Below are positions 24,851-33,591 of a stretch of DNA of 56,882 nt, piece after piece (within the stretch, counting starts at the first letter, position 1; each line of letters begins with the position of its first letter). Location: positions 117,027 to 173,908 of the forward strand of contig NZ_AZSU01000002.1 of NCBI RefSeq assembly GCF_000511955.1, written 5' to 3'. The notes under the pieces are model-generated. The model had not been told where the DNA came from and ran no database searches. It worked only from the letters and a program-made list of their open reading frames with translations. The stretch comes from [Clostridium] ultunense DSM 10521 (GTDB taxonomy: Bacteria; Bacillota; Clostridia; Tissierellales; Tepidimicrobiaceae). The position numbers were made by a program, and so were the translations under genes.

Positions 24851-25084
24851 ATGGAAATTAAAATTTTAGGTACTGGTTGTTCTAAATGTGAAAAGTTGGA
24901 GAAAAATTTAGAAACAGCATTAAAAGAATTAAATGCAAAGGCGGATATAGAAAAGGTGGATAATTTGGCAGTCATAGTCAGCTATGGGGTAATGAGTACT
25001 CCAGGCCTAGTAATAGATGGGGAAGTTAAATCCATTGGTAAGGTTCCCAAAGTGAAAGAATTGAAGAAAATGCTAGGATACTAA
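24851..25084 (+). CDS. Small thioredoxin-like protein (MTH895/TM0996 type)
   Basis: 77 residues with one thioredoxin fold. MEIKILGTGCSKCEKL places the active-site CSKC (Cys10, Cys13) at the end of the first strand, and the cis-Pro region reads GVMSTPGLVIDGE. These minimal thioredoxins are often encoded beside DUF318 permeases and ArsR regulators. It probably reduces a partner in the same pathway. It is the last gene of the operon; a separate promoter follows at 25101. Confidence 0.9.
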   Translation: MEIKILGTGCSKCEKLEKNLETALKELNAKADIEKVDNLAVIVSYGVMSTPGLVIDGEVKSIGKVPKVKELKKMLGY

Positions 25085-25100
25085 AATTTATTTAGCCTTA

Positions 25101-25148
25101 TTGACAGGGAATTTAAATAAGGTTACAATTATATTGGCATATGCCAAT
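25101..25148 (+). promoter_or_regulatory. Promoter and palindromic operator of the Mrp-DUF134 operon
   Basis: TTGACA (25101-25106), 17-bp spacer, TACAAT (25124-25129), then ATTGGCATATGCCAAT at 25133-25148, again 3 bp after the -10 box. Spacing and operator are identical to 15394-15441. Confidence 0.85.
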
Positions 25149-25172
25149 AAGACTAAGAAAGGGATGAAAAAA

Positions 25173-25997
25173 ATGGCCGATTGCAACAATTGCCCATCAA
25201 AGGATAATTGTACTTCTCAAGATACTTGTACTATAAAAAACAATCCCAATAATTTTGTAAAGAATATAATTGGCGTCATGAGTGGTAAAGGTGGAGTTGG
25301 GAAATCTACAGTTTCTGCTTTAATTGCCAAGGATTTGAGGGACAAAGGATATAAAGTAGGGGTTATGGATGCAGATATTACAGGTCCTAGTATTCCAAGA
25401 TTGTTCCAAATTGAAGGTGAAAGGGCTGTAGCCAATAATTCTGGAATAATACCTATAACTACCGAAGACGGCATTAAGATAATGTCTTTAAACCTTCTAA
25501 TGGAAGAAGAAGATAATCCAGTTATCTGGAGGGGACCTATAGTTTCCAGTATAGTACAACAATTTTGGACCGATGTACTATGGGGGGAGTTAGATTATTT
25601 AATCATAGATATGCCACCAGGAACGGGAGATGTAGCTTTAACGGTTATGCAATCTATTCCAATATCTGGTATAATCATGGTATCAGTACCTCAAGATTTG
25701 GTTTCCATGATAGTGGCAAAGGCTATAAATATGGCTAAAAGATTGAATATTCCTATACTAGGTATAGTAGAGAATATGAGCTATGTACTATGTCCCGATT
25801 GTAACAAAAAGATTGAGATATTCGAAAGCGAAAATATTCTTAATTTCTTAAAAGAATATGATTTAGAGCTATTAGGTGAACTTCCTATGGGGAAGGATAT
25901 AGCCAATATCTCTGTCAATAGCAATTCAAAATTAACGGAAGAGGTAAAGGATACCTTTGAACAAATTGGCAATAGAATAGTTAGCGGGTTAAATTAA
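25173..25997 (+). CDS. Mrp/NBP35 family Fe-S carrier ATPase
   Basis: 274 residues from ATG 25173; open sequence further upstream overlaps the promoter and is not translated. Cys4/7/13/19 in the N-terminal segment resemble the NBP35-type cluster site. The deviant Walker A is MSGKGGVGKSTVS. GDVALTVMQSIPISGIIMVS and the CPDC pair near the C-terminus (bridging cluster of the dimer) are typical. Mrp proteins carry and transfer [4Fe-4S] clusters. AAAGGG lies 9 bp before the start. It is cotranscribed with the DUF134 gene downstream. Confidence 0.88.
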   Translation: MADCNNCPSKDNCTSQDTCTIKNNPNNFVKNIIGVMSGKGGVGKSTVSALIAKDLRDKGYKVGVMDADITGPSIPRLFQIEGERAVANNSGIIPITTEDGIKIMSLNLLMEEEDNPVIWRGPIVSSIVQQFWTDVLWGELDYLIIDMPPGTGDVALTVMQSIPISGIIMVSVPQDLVSMIVAKAINMAKRLNIPILGIVENMSYVLCPDCNKKIEIFESENILNFLKEYDLELLGELPMGKDIANISVNSNSKLTEEVKDTFEQIGNRIVSGLN

Positions 25998-26018
25998 ATA
26001 GTATTTGGGGGAATTTAT

Positions 26019-26453
26019 ATGGCAAGACCAATTAAATGCAGGAAAGTAGAATTTCTCCCCGATACCACCTATTTCGTGCCTTCTAGTAAAGAGAATCAAG
26101 AAATTACAGAGGTAAGATTAAAACTAGAAGAATTAGAGGCTGTCAGGTTAAAAGATATGGAAGGATTAACTCAACAGGAATGTGCCGATATAATGGGAGT
26201 ATCTAGGCAAACCTTCCAAAATATTTTAGATAGTGCTAGAAAGAAGATAGCTACAGCTTTAACCCAAGGGTTAGCTATTAATATAAAAGGGGGAAATTTT
26301 GCTTTTAATTTTTGTGAAATCAAATGTAATTCTTGCAATAAAACCTATGGAATTAACTATATAAGGGACAAAAGTCTATGCCCTTCATGTAAATCAGACC
26401 AGGTAGTATGTAATAGGAAGAGTAGAAGATGTGGTAGATGGTGTAGTAGATAG
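26019..26453 (+). CDS. DUF134 family DNA-binding regulator (2), with zinc-ribbon-like tail
   Basis: 144 residues. It starts MARPIKCRKVEFLPDTTYF like the first DUF134 protein and has the helix-turn-helix QQECADIMGVSRQTFQNILDSA. Unlike that protein it ends with a Cys-rich tail: CEIKCNSC, then CPSCKSDQVVC and CGRWC, able to form one or more metal or Fe-S sites. Sitting behind an Mrp ATPase and the same palindrome, it is the best candidate for an Fe-S- or redox-responsive regulator of that palindrome; this is inference. Confidence 0.85.
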   Translation: MARPIKCRKVEFLPDTTYFVPSSKENQEITEVRLKLEELEAVRLKDMEGLTQQECADIMGVSRQTFQNILDSARKKIATALTQGLAINIKGGNFAFNFCEIKCNSCNKTYGINYIRDKSLCPSCKSDQVVCNRKSRRCGRWCSR

Positions 26454-26458
26454 TATAA

Positions 26459-26504
26459 ACCCCTATGTTTTTGGCAAAAATAAGGATAATAAAAACATGG
26501 GGGT
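26459..26504 (+). promoter_or_regulatory. Hairpin masking the yaaL ribosome site
   Basis: ACCCCTATGTTTTT (26459-26472) pairs over 14 bp with AAAAACATGGGGGT (26491-26504). The GGGGG Shine-Dalgarno of the next gene (26499-26503) lies inside the right arm. It may be the end of the previous transcript, a translational switch, or both. Confidence 0.55.
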
Positions 26505-26510
26505 ATTATT

Positions 26511-26786
26511 ATGGAAAAAACAAAGAATTATTATAAAGAGAAAGCCCAAAGGATAATAGAATATGCCAATATCCTATCGAAAAAATTTATAACTAAAGAG
26601 AAAACGGAAGAGGAAAAGATACTAGAGAATTTAAAAAAGGCCCAGGAAGAATGGAAAAACAAGGAGGTATATTTTCAATCGGTGACAGATCCGGACCTAG
26701 TAGATCATGCCATATATGAATTGGAAGCTTCTAGGATAAAATATATTTATTTATTAAAAAAGGTAAAGGAAAGAAATATTAGGTAA
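26511..26786 (+). CDS. YaaL/DUF2508 family protein
   Basis: 91 residues, mostly helical and charged, matching DUF2508 (Bacillus YaaL), which is normally encoded between recR and bofA. The bofA gene follows here too, so synteny supports the call; recR is not in the window. It contains the family segment LENLKKAQEEWKNKEVYF followed by VTDPDLVDHAIYELEASR. Function is unknown. Its ribosome site is inside the hairpin at 26459-26504. Confidence 0.85.
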   Translation: MEKTKNYYKEKAQRIIEYANILSKKFITKEKTEEEKILENLKKAQEEWKNKEVYFQSVTDPDLVDHAIYELEASRIKYIYLLKKVKERNIR

Positions 26787-26842
26787 TATTTACACAACCT
26801 GTCCCCTATTATATAATAAAGAATATAATGAGGGGGGATATT

Positions 26843-27103
26843 ATGGGTTTCGGTTCAATATTTGCTTTCATCTTCGGGCTATTTTTGCTATATATTATTG
26901 GTATACTATTAGTCATTCCCATCAAGATAATTATAAAATTAATAGTAAATGGAGTCTTAGGCGGAATACTATTATTAATAGTTAATTTAATAGGTGGCCT
27001 TATAGGTATAAGCATAGTCATCAACCCATTAACGGCTATAATTGCTGGTATCTTTGGCATACCAGGTATAGTTTTACTGCTAATTATGCAAAATATATTG
27101 TAA
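26843..27103 (+). CDS. bofA: Pro-sigma-K processing inhibitor BofA
   Basis: 86 residues with two to three hydrophobic segments and the typical C-terminus NPLTAIIAGIFGIPGIVLLL. BofA sits in the outer forespore membrane and holds the SpoIVFB protease inactive until the sigma-K checkpoint is passed. ATG 26843 is chosen because AGGGGGG lies 6 bp upstream; the ATG at 26828 would put the ribosome site inside the gene. Position after yaaL matches Bacillus. Confidence 0.9.
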   Translation: MGFGSIFAFIFGLFLLYIIGILLVIPIKIIIKLIVNGVLGGILLLIVNLIGGLIGISIVINPLTAIIAGIFGIPGIVLLLIMQNIL

Positions 27104-27182
27104 TTTTGTCCTTTTGTTTGCAAATATTGTCCATATCTGATATAAATATATTATATAATATATTTAGCAAGGAGGTAGCTAC

Positions 27183-27845
27183 ATGGCAGCAATTAAAATA
27201 CAAGTAGAAAGAAGGACAGGACTGGGAAAAAACAAAGTTGATAAACTTCGCCAAGGGGACTTTGTTCCAGGAGTTGTATATGGCAAAGGCGAAGAAACAG
27301 AACATATCCAAGTGGATAGACGTAGCTTTGATAAGGTATATAGAAGTGCTGGAATGAGTACTTTAATAGACTTAGAATTAGATGGGAATATTGCGCCTGT
27401 ATTAATTAAGGAAGTGCAAGTTCATCCCTTTAAAAGACAATATCTACATGTAGATTTTCAAAAACTTAATATGGATGAAACAGTTAAATTGACTATTCCT
27501 ATCATCTTAGTAGGCAGGGAGAATATTGAAGACAAAGAAGCTATATTAATACAACAATTAGACGAAATCGAAATAGAATGTTTACCAATGGACATTCCAC
27601 AATCAATAGAAGTAGATGTATCCCATATCGATTTCAATACTCCTGTTTTTGTATCAGACCTGGATATATTTACTAACGAAGACATCGTTGTATTTAGAGA
27701 AGCAGATGATGTAATAGCCAGTCTAATAGAGCCTACATCAGAAGAAGAATTAGAAGAACTAGAAGAAGATGTAGAAGAAATAGATGCAGACGAAGTTCCA
27801 GTAATTGGCGAAGAAGAATCAGAAGAAGAACCAGAAGAAGAATAA
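27183..27845 (+). CDS. rplY: 50S ribosomal protein L25 (Ctc form)
   Basis: 220 residues: an L25 domain (about 1-92; GLGKNKVDKLRQGDFVPGVVYG) that binds 5S rRNA and the TL5/Ctc C-terminal beta domain (about 100-185), ending in a very acidic tail rich in Glu. In Bacillus Ctc is a sigma-B stress protein; here no sigma-B promoter was recognised. ATG 27183 has AAGGAGG upstream. Terminator at 27861-27896. Confidence 0.93.
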   Translation: MAAIKIQVERRTGLGKNKVDKLRQGDFVPGVVYGKGEETEHIQVDRRSFDKVYRSAGMSTLIDLELDGNIAPVLIKEVQVHPFKRQYLHVDFQKLNMDETVKLTIPIILVGRENIEDKEAILIQQLDEIEIECLPMDIPQSIEVDVSHIDFNTPVFVSDLDIFTNEDIVVFREADDVIASLIEPTSEEELEELEEDVEEIDADEVPVIGEEESEEEPEEE

Positions 27846-27860
27846 TATATACCATAAAGA

Positions 27861-27896
27861 ACAGGTAAGCTAAATTAGGCTTATCTGTTTTTTTTC
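27861..27896 (+). terminator. Terminator after L25
   Basis: AACAGGTAAGC pairs with GCTTATCTGTT (G-U wobble), followed by a long T-run. Confidence 0.85.
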
Positions 27897-27954
27897 TTTT
27901 AGTATTTGCCATTATCTCTTTATTCCTTTAAAATAGGGTTAAGGAGGAATGTTT

Positions 27955-28425
27955 ATGGAGCAGATAGTTGAAAGGCAAAAGAGATCGACCTTTAAAACAT
28001 TTTTGGTAATAATCGGATTTGTAATTCTAATCGACTTTATCATCTTCATTATGAATAGATATGTAGAAGATCTTTCCCCTTATATTGCCAATATAGCAAT
28101 TATATTTTTAGTGGTAATAAGCTGCAGTTTTATACTCATTAAATATTTTTCCAAATACTCCTACATTATAGAAGAAGGCCAATTGATATTTTATCGAGTT
28201 ATAGGAAAAAGAAGATTCGAAATTTTAAGAATAGATCGGCTTAATTTAATCTATATTAGACCTTATAAAGATGAAAAATATACATATAATTTTACCTTTG
28301 ATAAGAAGGGAAAAGAAGTATATATTGGGGGATTTATAGACAATAATAGAAGGATGAATTTTTTATTTAACCCCAATGAACAGATACTAAAAGGACTAAA
28401 AAAAATGTTAAAAAACAAGGAGTGA
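27955..28425 (+). CDS. Two-helix membrane protein of unknown function
   Basis: 156 residues. Two membrane helices (about 16-34 and 43-65) are followed by a cytoplasmic beta-rich part (YSYIIEEGQLIFYRVIGKRRF, then IGGFIDNNRRMNFLFNP), the layout of small membrane-anchored PH-like proteins. I do not recognise a named family. ATG 27955 lies 7 bp after AAGGAGG; ATG 27949 is too close to that site. Its stop overlaps the ribosome site of the AmmeMemo gene, so they are probably cotranscribed. Confidence 0.75.
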   Translation: MEQIVERQKRSTFKTFLVIIGFVILIDFIIFIMNRYVEDLSPYIANIAIIFLVVISCSFILIKYFSKYSYIIEEGQLIFYRVIGKRRFEILRIDRLNLIYIRPYKDEKYTYNFTFDKKGKEVYIGGFIDNNRRMNFLFNPNEQILKGLKKMLKNKE

Positions 28426-28430
28426 AAAAA

Positions 28431-29840
28431 ATGGGTAAAATACTATCAGCCTACCTATTTCCCCATCCTCCTATCATAGTTGAGGAAATAGGCAGGGGGC
28501 AAGAGAAAAGAGCTAACAAAACCTTAGAAGGGTCTAAAGGATTAGCAAAGGATATAAAGGAGAGAAGGCCTAGTACTATAATCATTATAACACCCCATGG
28601 TCCTTTATTTAGAGATGCCATCTCCATATCTACACAAGAATATTTAAAAGGAGATTTTAGAAACTTTGGAGTGGCCAATTTAAAACTTCAATTTGAAAAC
28701 AATCTGGAACTGGTAAACAATATTTTAAAAAGAAGTGGTATAGAAGATATTCCCGTTGCAAAAATTGACGAAGATTTGGCTAAGGATTTTAATATAGACT
28801 TAGAACTAGACCATGGGGCCTTAGTTCCTCTATACTTTGTGGATAAAGAGTATAAGGATTTTAAACTTATCCACATAACCTATGGTTTACTATCGCCTAA
28901 GGAATTATATAGATTTGGACAGCTGATCCAAAACCTAGTATTGGAATCGGAAGAAGAGGTTGCCTTTATCGCCAGTGGAGACCTATCCCATAAACTATCT
29001 AATGAAGGTCCCTACTCCTATTCCCCCTATGGAGAAAAATTTGACAAAGAGTTAGTTGAACTTTTAAGAAAGGGAGATTTTAAATCCATTGTATCTTTCG
29101 ACTTAAGTTTAAGTGAAAAGGCTGGAGAATGTGGTCTTCGCTCACTAATGATACTTTCGGGCTTTTTAGATGGATTTAAAATAGAACCGGAAATCCTATC
29201 CTATGAAGGCCCCTTTGGAGTAGGTTATTGTAATGCTAAATTTTCAGTATTGGGCAAGGAGAATGAAAGTAAGATATTTGAAGACTTAATTCAGATGGAA
29301 AGACAAAGGATTACCAAAACTAGAAAGGAAGAAGATGAATATGTAAGATTAGCTAGGGCTAGTTTAGAACATTATGTAAGACACAAGGAAAGAATGGAAA
29401 TTCCTGATGATTTAAGCCAAGAATTATTAAATACTAGGCAGGGAGCCTTTGTAACCATAAAAAAAGATGGAATATTAAGGGGATGTATAGGCACCATAGA
29501 ACCTACGCAAAAAAATTTAGCCATGGAGATTATAGAAAATGCTATTAGCGCCGGATTAAGAGATCCACGTTTTGACCCAGTAGAGGAAGAAGAACTATCC
29601 CAGCTAGTATATTCGGTAGATGTATTGATGGAGCCGGAACCCATTTCCTCTTTAGAAGAATTAGATGTAGGAAAATATGGGGTCATAGTATCTAAAGGAT
29701 TTAGAAAAGGGCTGTTGTTGCCTAATTTAGAAGGGATAGATACTCCCCAAGAACAGGTTAGAATAGCCTTAAATAAAGCAGGTATACCAGAATTTGAGGA
29801 TTTTAAACTAGAACGTTTTGAGGTAATAAGGCATTTTTAA
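28431..29840 (+). CDS. AmmeMemoRadiSam system protein B-A fusion (Memo/LigB + AMMECR1)
   Basis: 469 residues. The N-terminal half (about 1-285) is a Memo/class III extradiol dioxygenase-like domain with candidate metal residues in FPHPPII, ITPHGPLF, LDHGALVPL and ASGDLSH. The C-terminal half (about 295-469) is AMMECR1 (RQGAFVTIKKDGILRGCIG, DPRFDPV). Together with the radical SAM enzyme 12 bp downstream it makes a complete AmmeMemoRadiSam set. The chemistry is unknown; the family is predicted to modify a biomolecule. Start ATG 28431, 8 bp after AAGGAG; the upstream GTG 28422 is inside the ribosome site. Confidence 0.88.
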   Translation: MGKILSAYLFPHPPIIVEEIGRGQEKRANKTLEGSKGLAKDIKERRPSTIIIITPHGPLFRDAISISTQEYLKGDFRNFGVANLKLQFENNLELVNNILKRSGIEDIPVAKIDEDLAKDFNIDLELDHGALVPLYFVDKEYKDFKLIHITYGLLSPKELYRFGQLIQNLVLESEEEVAFIASGDLSHKLSNEGPYSYSPYGEKFDKELVELLRKGDFKSIVSFDLSLSEKAGECGLRSLMILSGFLDGFKIEPEILSYEGPFGVGYCNAKFSVLGKENESKIFEDLIQMERQRITKTRKEEDEYVRLARASLEHYVRHKERMEIPDDLSQELLNTRQGAFVTIKKDGILRGCIGTIEPTQKNLAMEIIENAISAGLRDPRFDPVEEEELSQLVYSVDVLMEPEPISSLEELDVGKYGVIVSKGFRKGLLLPNLEGIDTPQEQVRIALNKAGIPEFEDFKLERFEVIRHF

Positions 29841-29852
29841 GGGGGTAATATT

Positions 29853-30827
29853 ATGGAATGCATGTATTATGAAAAAAAAGAAAATAATATGGTAAAATGT
29901 CACCTTTGTCCTCATAACTGTACCATCCAAGATGGGAATATAGGGATTTGTAAAGCTAGGAAAAATATCAACGGAACCCTTATATCTTTAAACTATGGGA
30001 AAATTACTTCCTATGCCTATGATCCCATAGAGAAGAAACCCTTATACCATTTCTATCCTGGTTCAAATATTCTATCCATAGGAAGCTTTGGTTGTAATCT
30101 AGCCTGTGATTTTTGTCAAAACTGGGAAATAGCCCACGAAGATTCTCTTACTATGGAGATAGAAGATGATGATATTATATTATTGGGGAAATCTAGAGGT
30201 TCTATTGGTATTGCCTACACCTATAATGAACCCAGTATATCCTATGAATATGTATACCATATGGCCAAGCTTGCAAAACGAGAAGGGTTAAAAAATGTAT
30301 TGGTAACCAATGGGTATATAAATGAAGAACCTTTAAAACAGCTGCTACCCCATATTGACGGAATGAATATAGATTTAAAGTCCATAGAAGATGACTATTA
30401 TAAAAGAATATGTAAAGGCAGTTTAAAACCAGTACAAAGAACTATTGAATTGGCGTCAAAATCTACCCATGTGGAAATAACTACTCTAATTGTAGAAGGG
30501 GAAAATAGTTCCGAGGATGAAATAGATAAATTAGCCCAATGGATTGGAAGTATAGATAAAGCCACACCTCTCCATCTATCTAAATATTTTCCTGCCTACA
30601 AGATGAAACTGCCAGAGACCACCTACGACACCCTTGTAAGGGCTAAAGAAATTGCCAAAAAATATTTAGATTATGTATATATAGGAAATGTATGGGGGAT
30701 CGACAATAACACCTATTGTCCTAACTGCACTAATCAGCTTATTAATAGGTATGATAGAGGGGAAGTAAAGGGAATAAAGGATAATAGATGTGTTAAATGT
30801 GGTGAAAAGATAAATATTCTATATTAA
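29853..30827 (+). CDS. amrS: AmmeMemoRadiSam system radical SAM enzyme
   Basis: 324 residues. An N-terminal zinc-like Cys set (CHLCPHNC, then GICKAR) precedes the radical SAM motif GCNLACDFCQNW (CxxxCxxC) that holds the [4Fe-4S]/SAM centre, and the YTYNEPSISYEY block. A C-terminal zinc ribbon (CPNCTNQ ... CVKCGEK) closes the protein. The fold is related to pyruvate formate-lyase activases, but no glycyl-radical enzyme is nearby. AAGGGGG serves ATG 29853. Paired with the fused B-A protein. Confidence 0.92.
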   Translation: MECMYYEKKENNMVKCHLCPHNCTIQDGNIGICKARKNINGTLISLNYGKITSYAYDPIEKKPLYHFYPGSNILSIGSFGCNLACDFCQNWEIAHEDSLTMEIEDDDIILLGKSRGSIGIAYTYNEPSISYEYVYHMAKLAKREGLKNVLVTNGYINEEPLKQLLPHIDGMNIDLKSIEDDYYKRICKGSLKPVQRTIELASKSTHVEITTLIVEGENSSEDEIDKLAQWIGSIDKATPLHLSKYFPAYKMKLPETTYDTLVRAKEIAKKYLDYVYIGNVWGIDNNTYCPNCTNQLINRYDRGEVKGIKDNRCVKCGEKINILY

Positions 30828-30922
30828 ATTTTCCCTTGCCAAGCACAAAAGGGATTTTCCATGAATAGTATATAATTATAAGGCAATAATCCTAGTAAAT
30901 AAATTAGCGAGGGGCTGATTAT

Positions 30923-31117
30923 ATGAATTGCATACTTTGTAATGAAAAGAGCAAGAATAACGTTAATTTACTAGGGACGAATCTGTGTAAAGACTGTTTT
31001 ACCGCCATAAGCACTATTTCCATATCTAATAAAAAGTACGATTACTATAAGGAGACAATAAAGTTAATTTTAAAAAAATATATATACAGTAAGACAATCC
31101 TAAACCCCGTAAAATGA
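30923..31117 (+). CDS. gin: Anti-sigma factor Gin (CsfB) homologue
   Basis: 64 residues with two CxxC pairs (CILC, LCKDC) forming the small zinc domain of Gin, followed by the conserved TISISNKKYDYY-type segment. Gin binds and inhibits sigma-G (and sigma-E in Bacillus) before engulfment completes. Position upstream of the Orn/Lys/Arg decarboxylase, tmk and darA matches the Bacillus csfB locus. ATG 30923 has a GAGGGG site. Terminator at 31103-31128 overlaps its end. Confidence 0.85.
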   Translation: MNCILCNEKSKNNVNLLGTNLCKDCFTAISTISISNKKYDYYKETIKLILKKYIYSKTILNPVK

Positions 31118-31134
31118 CCTACGGGGTTAAAAAT
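31103..31134 (+). terminator. Terminator at the end of gin
   Basis: AACCCCGTA (31103-31111) pairs with TACGGGGTT (31120-31128), followed by AAAAATTTTT. Confidence 0.8.
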
Positions 31135-31186
31135 TTTTATAAATAATATATAATTAATATAAATAATCAATGGCAGGTGATAATTA

Positions 31187-32599
31187 ATGGAAACACCTAT
31201 TTTTGATGAACTAAAGAAATTAAAAGATAAAAACCCAATTTCCTTCCATACTCCAGGCCATAAAGGGAAAAACACTTTAGCAAATTGGAAAGAATATATT
31301 CCCCAAATAGATATTACAGAACTACCTGGAATGGACAACCTTCATGATCCTAGGGGAATCATTAAAGAAAGTCAATCCTTAGCAGCCAAAACCTTTGGTG
31401 CAAAGGATACCTTATATTCCATAAATGGCACTACAGGAGGCATTTATATAGCCTTAGGAACTATAACCAGTCCTGGAGATAAGATATTAATCCAAAGGAA
31501 TTCACACAAATCCATATATAACGGAGCTATTTTAAATAGATTGGACATAGAATACGTATATCCCAATTACAATGAGAAGTATGGCATATTTACAGGTATA
31601 GAACCAGGTACAATAGAGAAAAAGCTAAAGGAAGATTTAAAAATTAAAGCAGTAGTCCTAACATATCCAAATTACTATGGAATCTGCCCAAATATAAAAA
31701 GGATAGCAGAAATAGTCCATAAATATGATAAAATATTATTAATAGATGAAGCCCATGGTAGCCATTTTGCCTTTTCAGAAAAATTACCCATATCTGCTCT
31801 AGAGGGGGGTGCAGATATGACGGTACAAAGCATTCATAAAACTTTACCTAGTTTTACCCAAACTTCCATGATTCATGTAGGTACAGACCGGGTAAATATA
31901 GAAAAATTAAAAACCATATCTTCTCTCTATCAGACAACTAGCCCTTCCTACTTATTCATGGCTTCTTTGGAAATAGCCAGGGCCTATATGGAAGGGGAAG
32001 GAAAGGTAAGACTGGAAAAGAATATAGAAAGGATTCATAAACTAATAAAAAGATTAAGAGAAATTCCAAGGGTTTCTGTATTCACTGGAGATGAAGAGGA
32101 TAAAACCATCTTCGACAAGGATATTACCAAAATACTATTTAAAATAGATGGAATAACTGGACCGGAGGTTAGTAGCTTATTAAGGGAAAATTACAATATT
32201 TACCTGGAGATGGAAGATTACCAATATTGTTTAGCATTAACCAGCCCCATGAATGATGGAAGGGATTTTGAGGTCCTAATAAAGGGCATAGAGGGGATAG
32301 CTAAAAACACATTCTACCAAGAAGTAAACCATATAAATATGGATATGCCAGAACCTAAAATAGGTTTACCAATATATGAGGCCTTTTATAGCAAAAAAAA
32401 GACTTTGGATTTAAAGGATTCTATAGGCAAACTATCTGCCTCCTTCATAACCCCATATCCGCCAGGAATACCTCTTATATGTCCAGGAGAACTGATTAGG
32501 GAAGAACTGATAGAATATATAGGGTTTTTAATGGATAAAGGTATAGAAATAGTAGGGCTTATAGGCTATAATAAAGAAAAGATAGAAGTAGTAGATTAG
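31187..32599 (+). CDS. Orn/Lys/Arg decarboxylase family PLP enzyme (YaaO/SpeA type)
   Basis: 470 residues, the short clostridial/Bacillus version. FHTPGHKG near residue 20 and DITELPGMDNLHDP are typical; the PLP-binding Lys218 lies in SIHKTLPSFTQ and the cofactor Asp in LLIDEAHGSH. It makes a polyamine precursor (agmatine or cadaverine) by decarboxylation; the substrate cannot be fixed from sequence. It lies between gin and tmk as in Bacillus. Confidence 0.9.
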   Translation: METPIFDELKKLKDKNPISFHTPGHKGKNTLANWKEYIPQIDITELPGMDNLHDPRGIIKESQSLAAKTFGAKDTLYSINGTTGGIYIALGTITSPGDKILIQRNSHKSIYNGAILNRLDIEYVYPNYNEKYGIFTGIEPGTIEKKLKEDLKIKAVVLTYPNYYGICPNIKRIAEIVHKYDKILLIDEAHGSHFAFSEKLPISALEGGADMTVQSIHKTLPSFTQTSMIHVGTDRVNIEKLKTISSLYQTTSPSYLFMASLEIARAYMEGEGKVRLEKNIERIHKLIKRLREIPRVSVFTGDEEDKTIFDKDITKILFKIDGITGPEVSSLLRENYNIYLEMEDYQYCLALTSPMNDGRDFEVLIKGIEGIAKNTFYQEVNHINMDMPEPKIGLPIYEAFYSKKKTLDLKDSIGKLSASFITPYPPGIPLICPGELIREELIEYIGFLMDKGIEIVGLIGYNKEKIEVVD

Positions 32600-32617
32600 G
32601 AAGGGAATGACTTAATA

Positions 32618-33253
32618 TTGAAAGGAATATTTATAACATTAGAAGGACCAGATGGATCAGGGAAGAGTACCATCATGGAATATATAGTTACCTATTTAAA
32701 AGAGAAAAAAATGGATTTTATTTGGACTAGGGAGCCAGGGGGTACTGAAATAGGGGAGAAGATTAGAAAAATTATATTAGATGAGGAAAATAAGAATATG
32801 GCTGCTGAAACGGAAGCTCTTCTTTACGCTGCCTCTAGAGGTCAACATGTCCAGGAAAAGATATTACCAGCTTTGAAGGAAGGAAAAATAGTTCTTTGTG
32901 AAAGATTCATCCTTTCAAGTTTAGCCTATCAAGGCATAGGTAGAAAATTAGGTATAGAAGAGGTAAGGATGATAAACGATTTTGCCATCAAAGGCATTAG
33001 GCCAGATTTAACATTATTTTTCTATGTAGATCCAGCAACTACTCTAAATAGAAAGACGGAACAAAGGGGAGGGGATAGATTAGAAAAAGAAGGAATAGAC
33101 TTTCACAGGGAAGTATACCATGGATATATGAAGCTATTAGACATGTATCCAGAGAATACCCAAATAATAGATGCCACTAAATCTATAGAAGAGGTTTTTG
33201 AACAAAGTATATATTATATAGAAAATATCCTTAAAAGGAGGAATGAAAAATGA
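32618..33253 (+). CDS. tmk: Thymidylate kinase
   Basis: 211 residues. Phosphorylates dTMP to dTDP. P-loop LEGPDGSGKST (8-18), the DRX-like TREPGGTEIGEKIR and ERFILSSLAYQG blocks are conserved. The start is TTG 32618, since no ATG or GTG lies in frame nearby; AGGAAGGGA is upstream. Its stop overlaps the darA start by 4 bp (ATGA), indicating translational coupling. Confidence 0.94.
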   Translation: MKGIFITLEGPDGSGKSTIMEYIVTYLKEKKMDFIWTREPGGTEIGEKIRKIILDEENKNMAAETEALLYAASRGQHVQEKILPALKEGKIVLCERFILSSLAYQGIGRKLGIEEVRMINDFAIKGIRPDLTLFFYVDPATTLNRKTEQRGGDRLEKEGIDFHREVYHGYMKLLDMYPENTQIIDATKSIEEVFEQSIYYIENILKRRNEK

Positions 33254-33576
33254 AACTTATAATAGCCATAGTTCAAGACCAAGATGCACCAAGTCTGGTA
33301 GATGATCTTATGGAAAAAGAATACAGAGTTACTAAATTAGCTTCCACAGGAGGATTTTTAAAATCAGGAAATACTACCCTTTTAATGGGAGTTGAAGATG
33401 ATTCTGTTGATGAAGTAATAAGGATAATAGAAGACAATTGTAAGACTAGAGATATTACTACATCTTTATTAACCGTATCCATGCCAGGAGACACTTATAT
33501 ACCTTATCCTTTGGAAGTAAAAGTTGGAGGAGCCACCTTATTTATATTGGATGTAGAAAAGCATATTAAAATATAA
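33250..33576 (+). CDS. darA: Cyclic-di-AMP receptor DarA (PstA/YaaQ)
   Basis: 108 residues, PII-like trimeric receptor of c-di-AMP. The binding segments TGGFLKSGNTTLLMGVEDD and the C-terminal VGGATLFILDVE are present, as is the long flexible loop (about 70-90, SMPGDTYIPYPLEV). Located between tmk and holB as in other Firmicutes. A second, shorter copy follows at 33592. Confidence 0.93.
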   Translation: MKLIIAIVQDQDAPSLVDDLMEKEYRVTKLASTGGFLKSGNTTLLMGVEDDSVDEVIRIIEDNCKTRDITTSLLTVSMPGDTYIPYPLEVKVGGATLFILDVEKHIKI

Positions 33577-33591
33577 ATGGGAGGAATTAAG

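Noticed and set aside
25101-25172. N-terminal extension of the Mrp gene from TTG 25101
   Set aside because: This stretch holds the -35 and -10 boxes and the palindromic operator.
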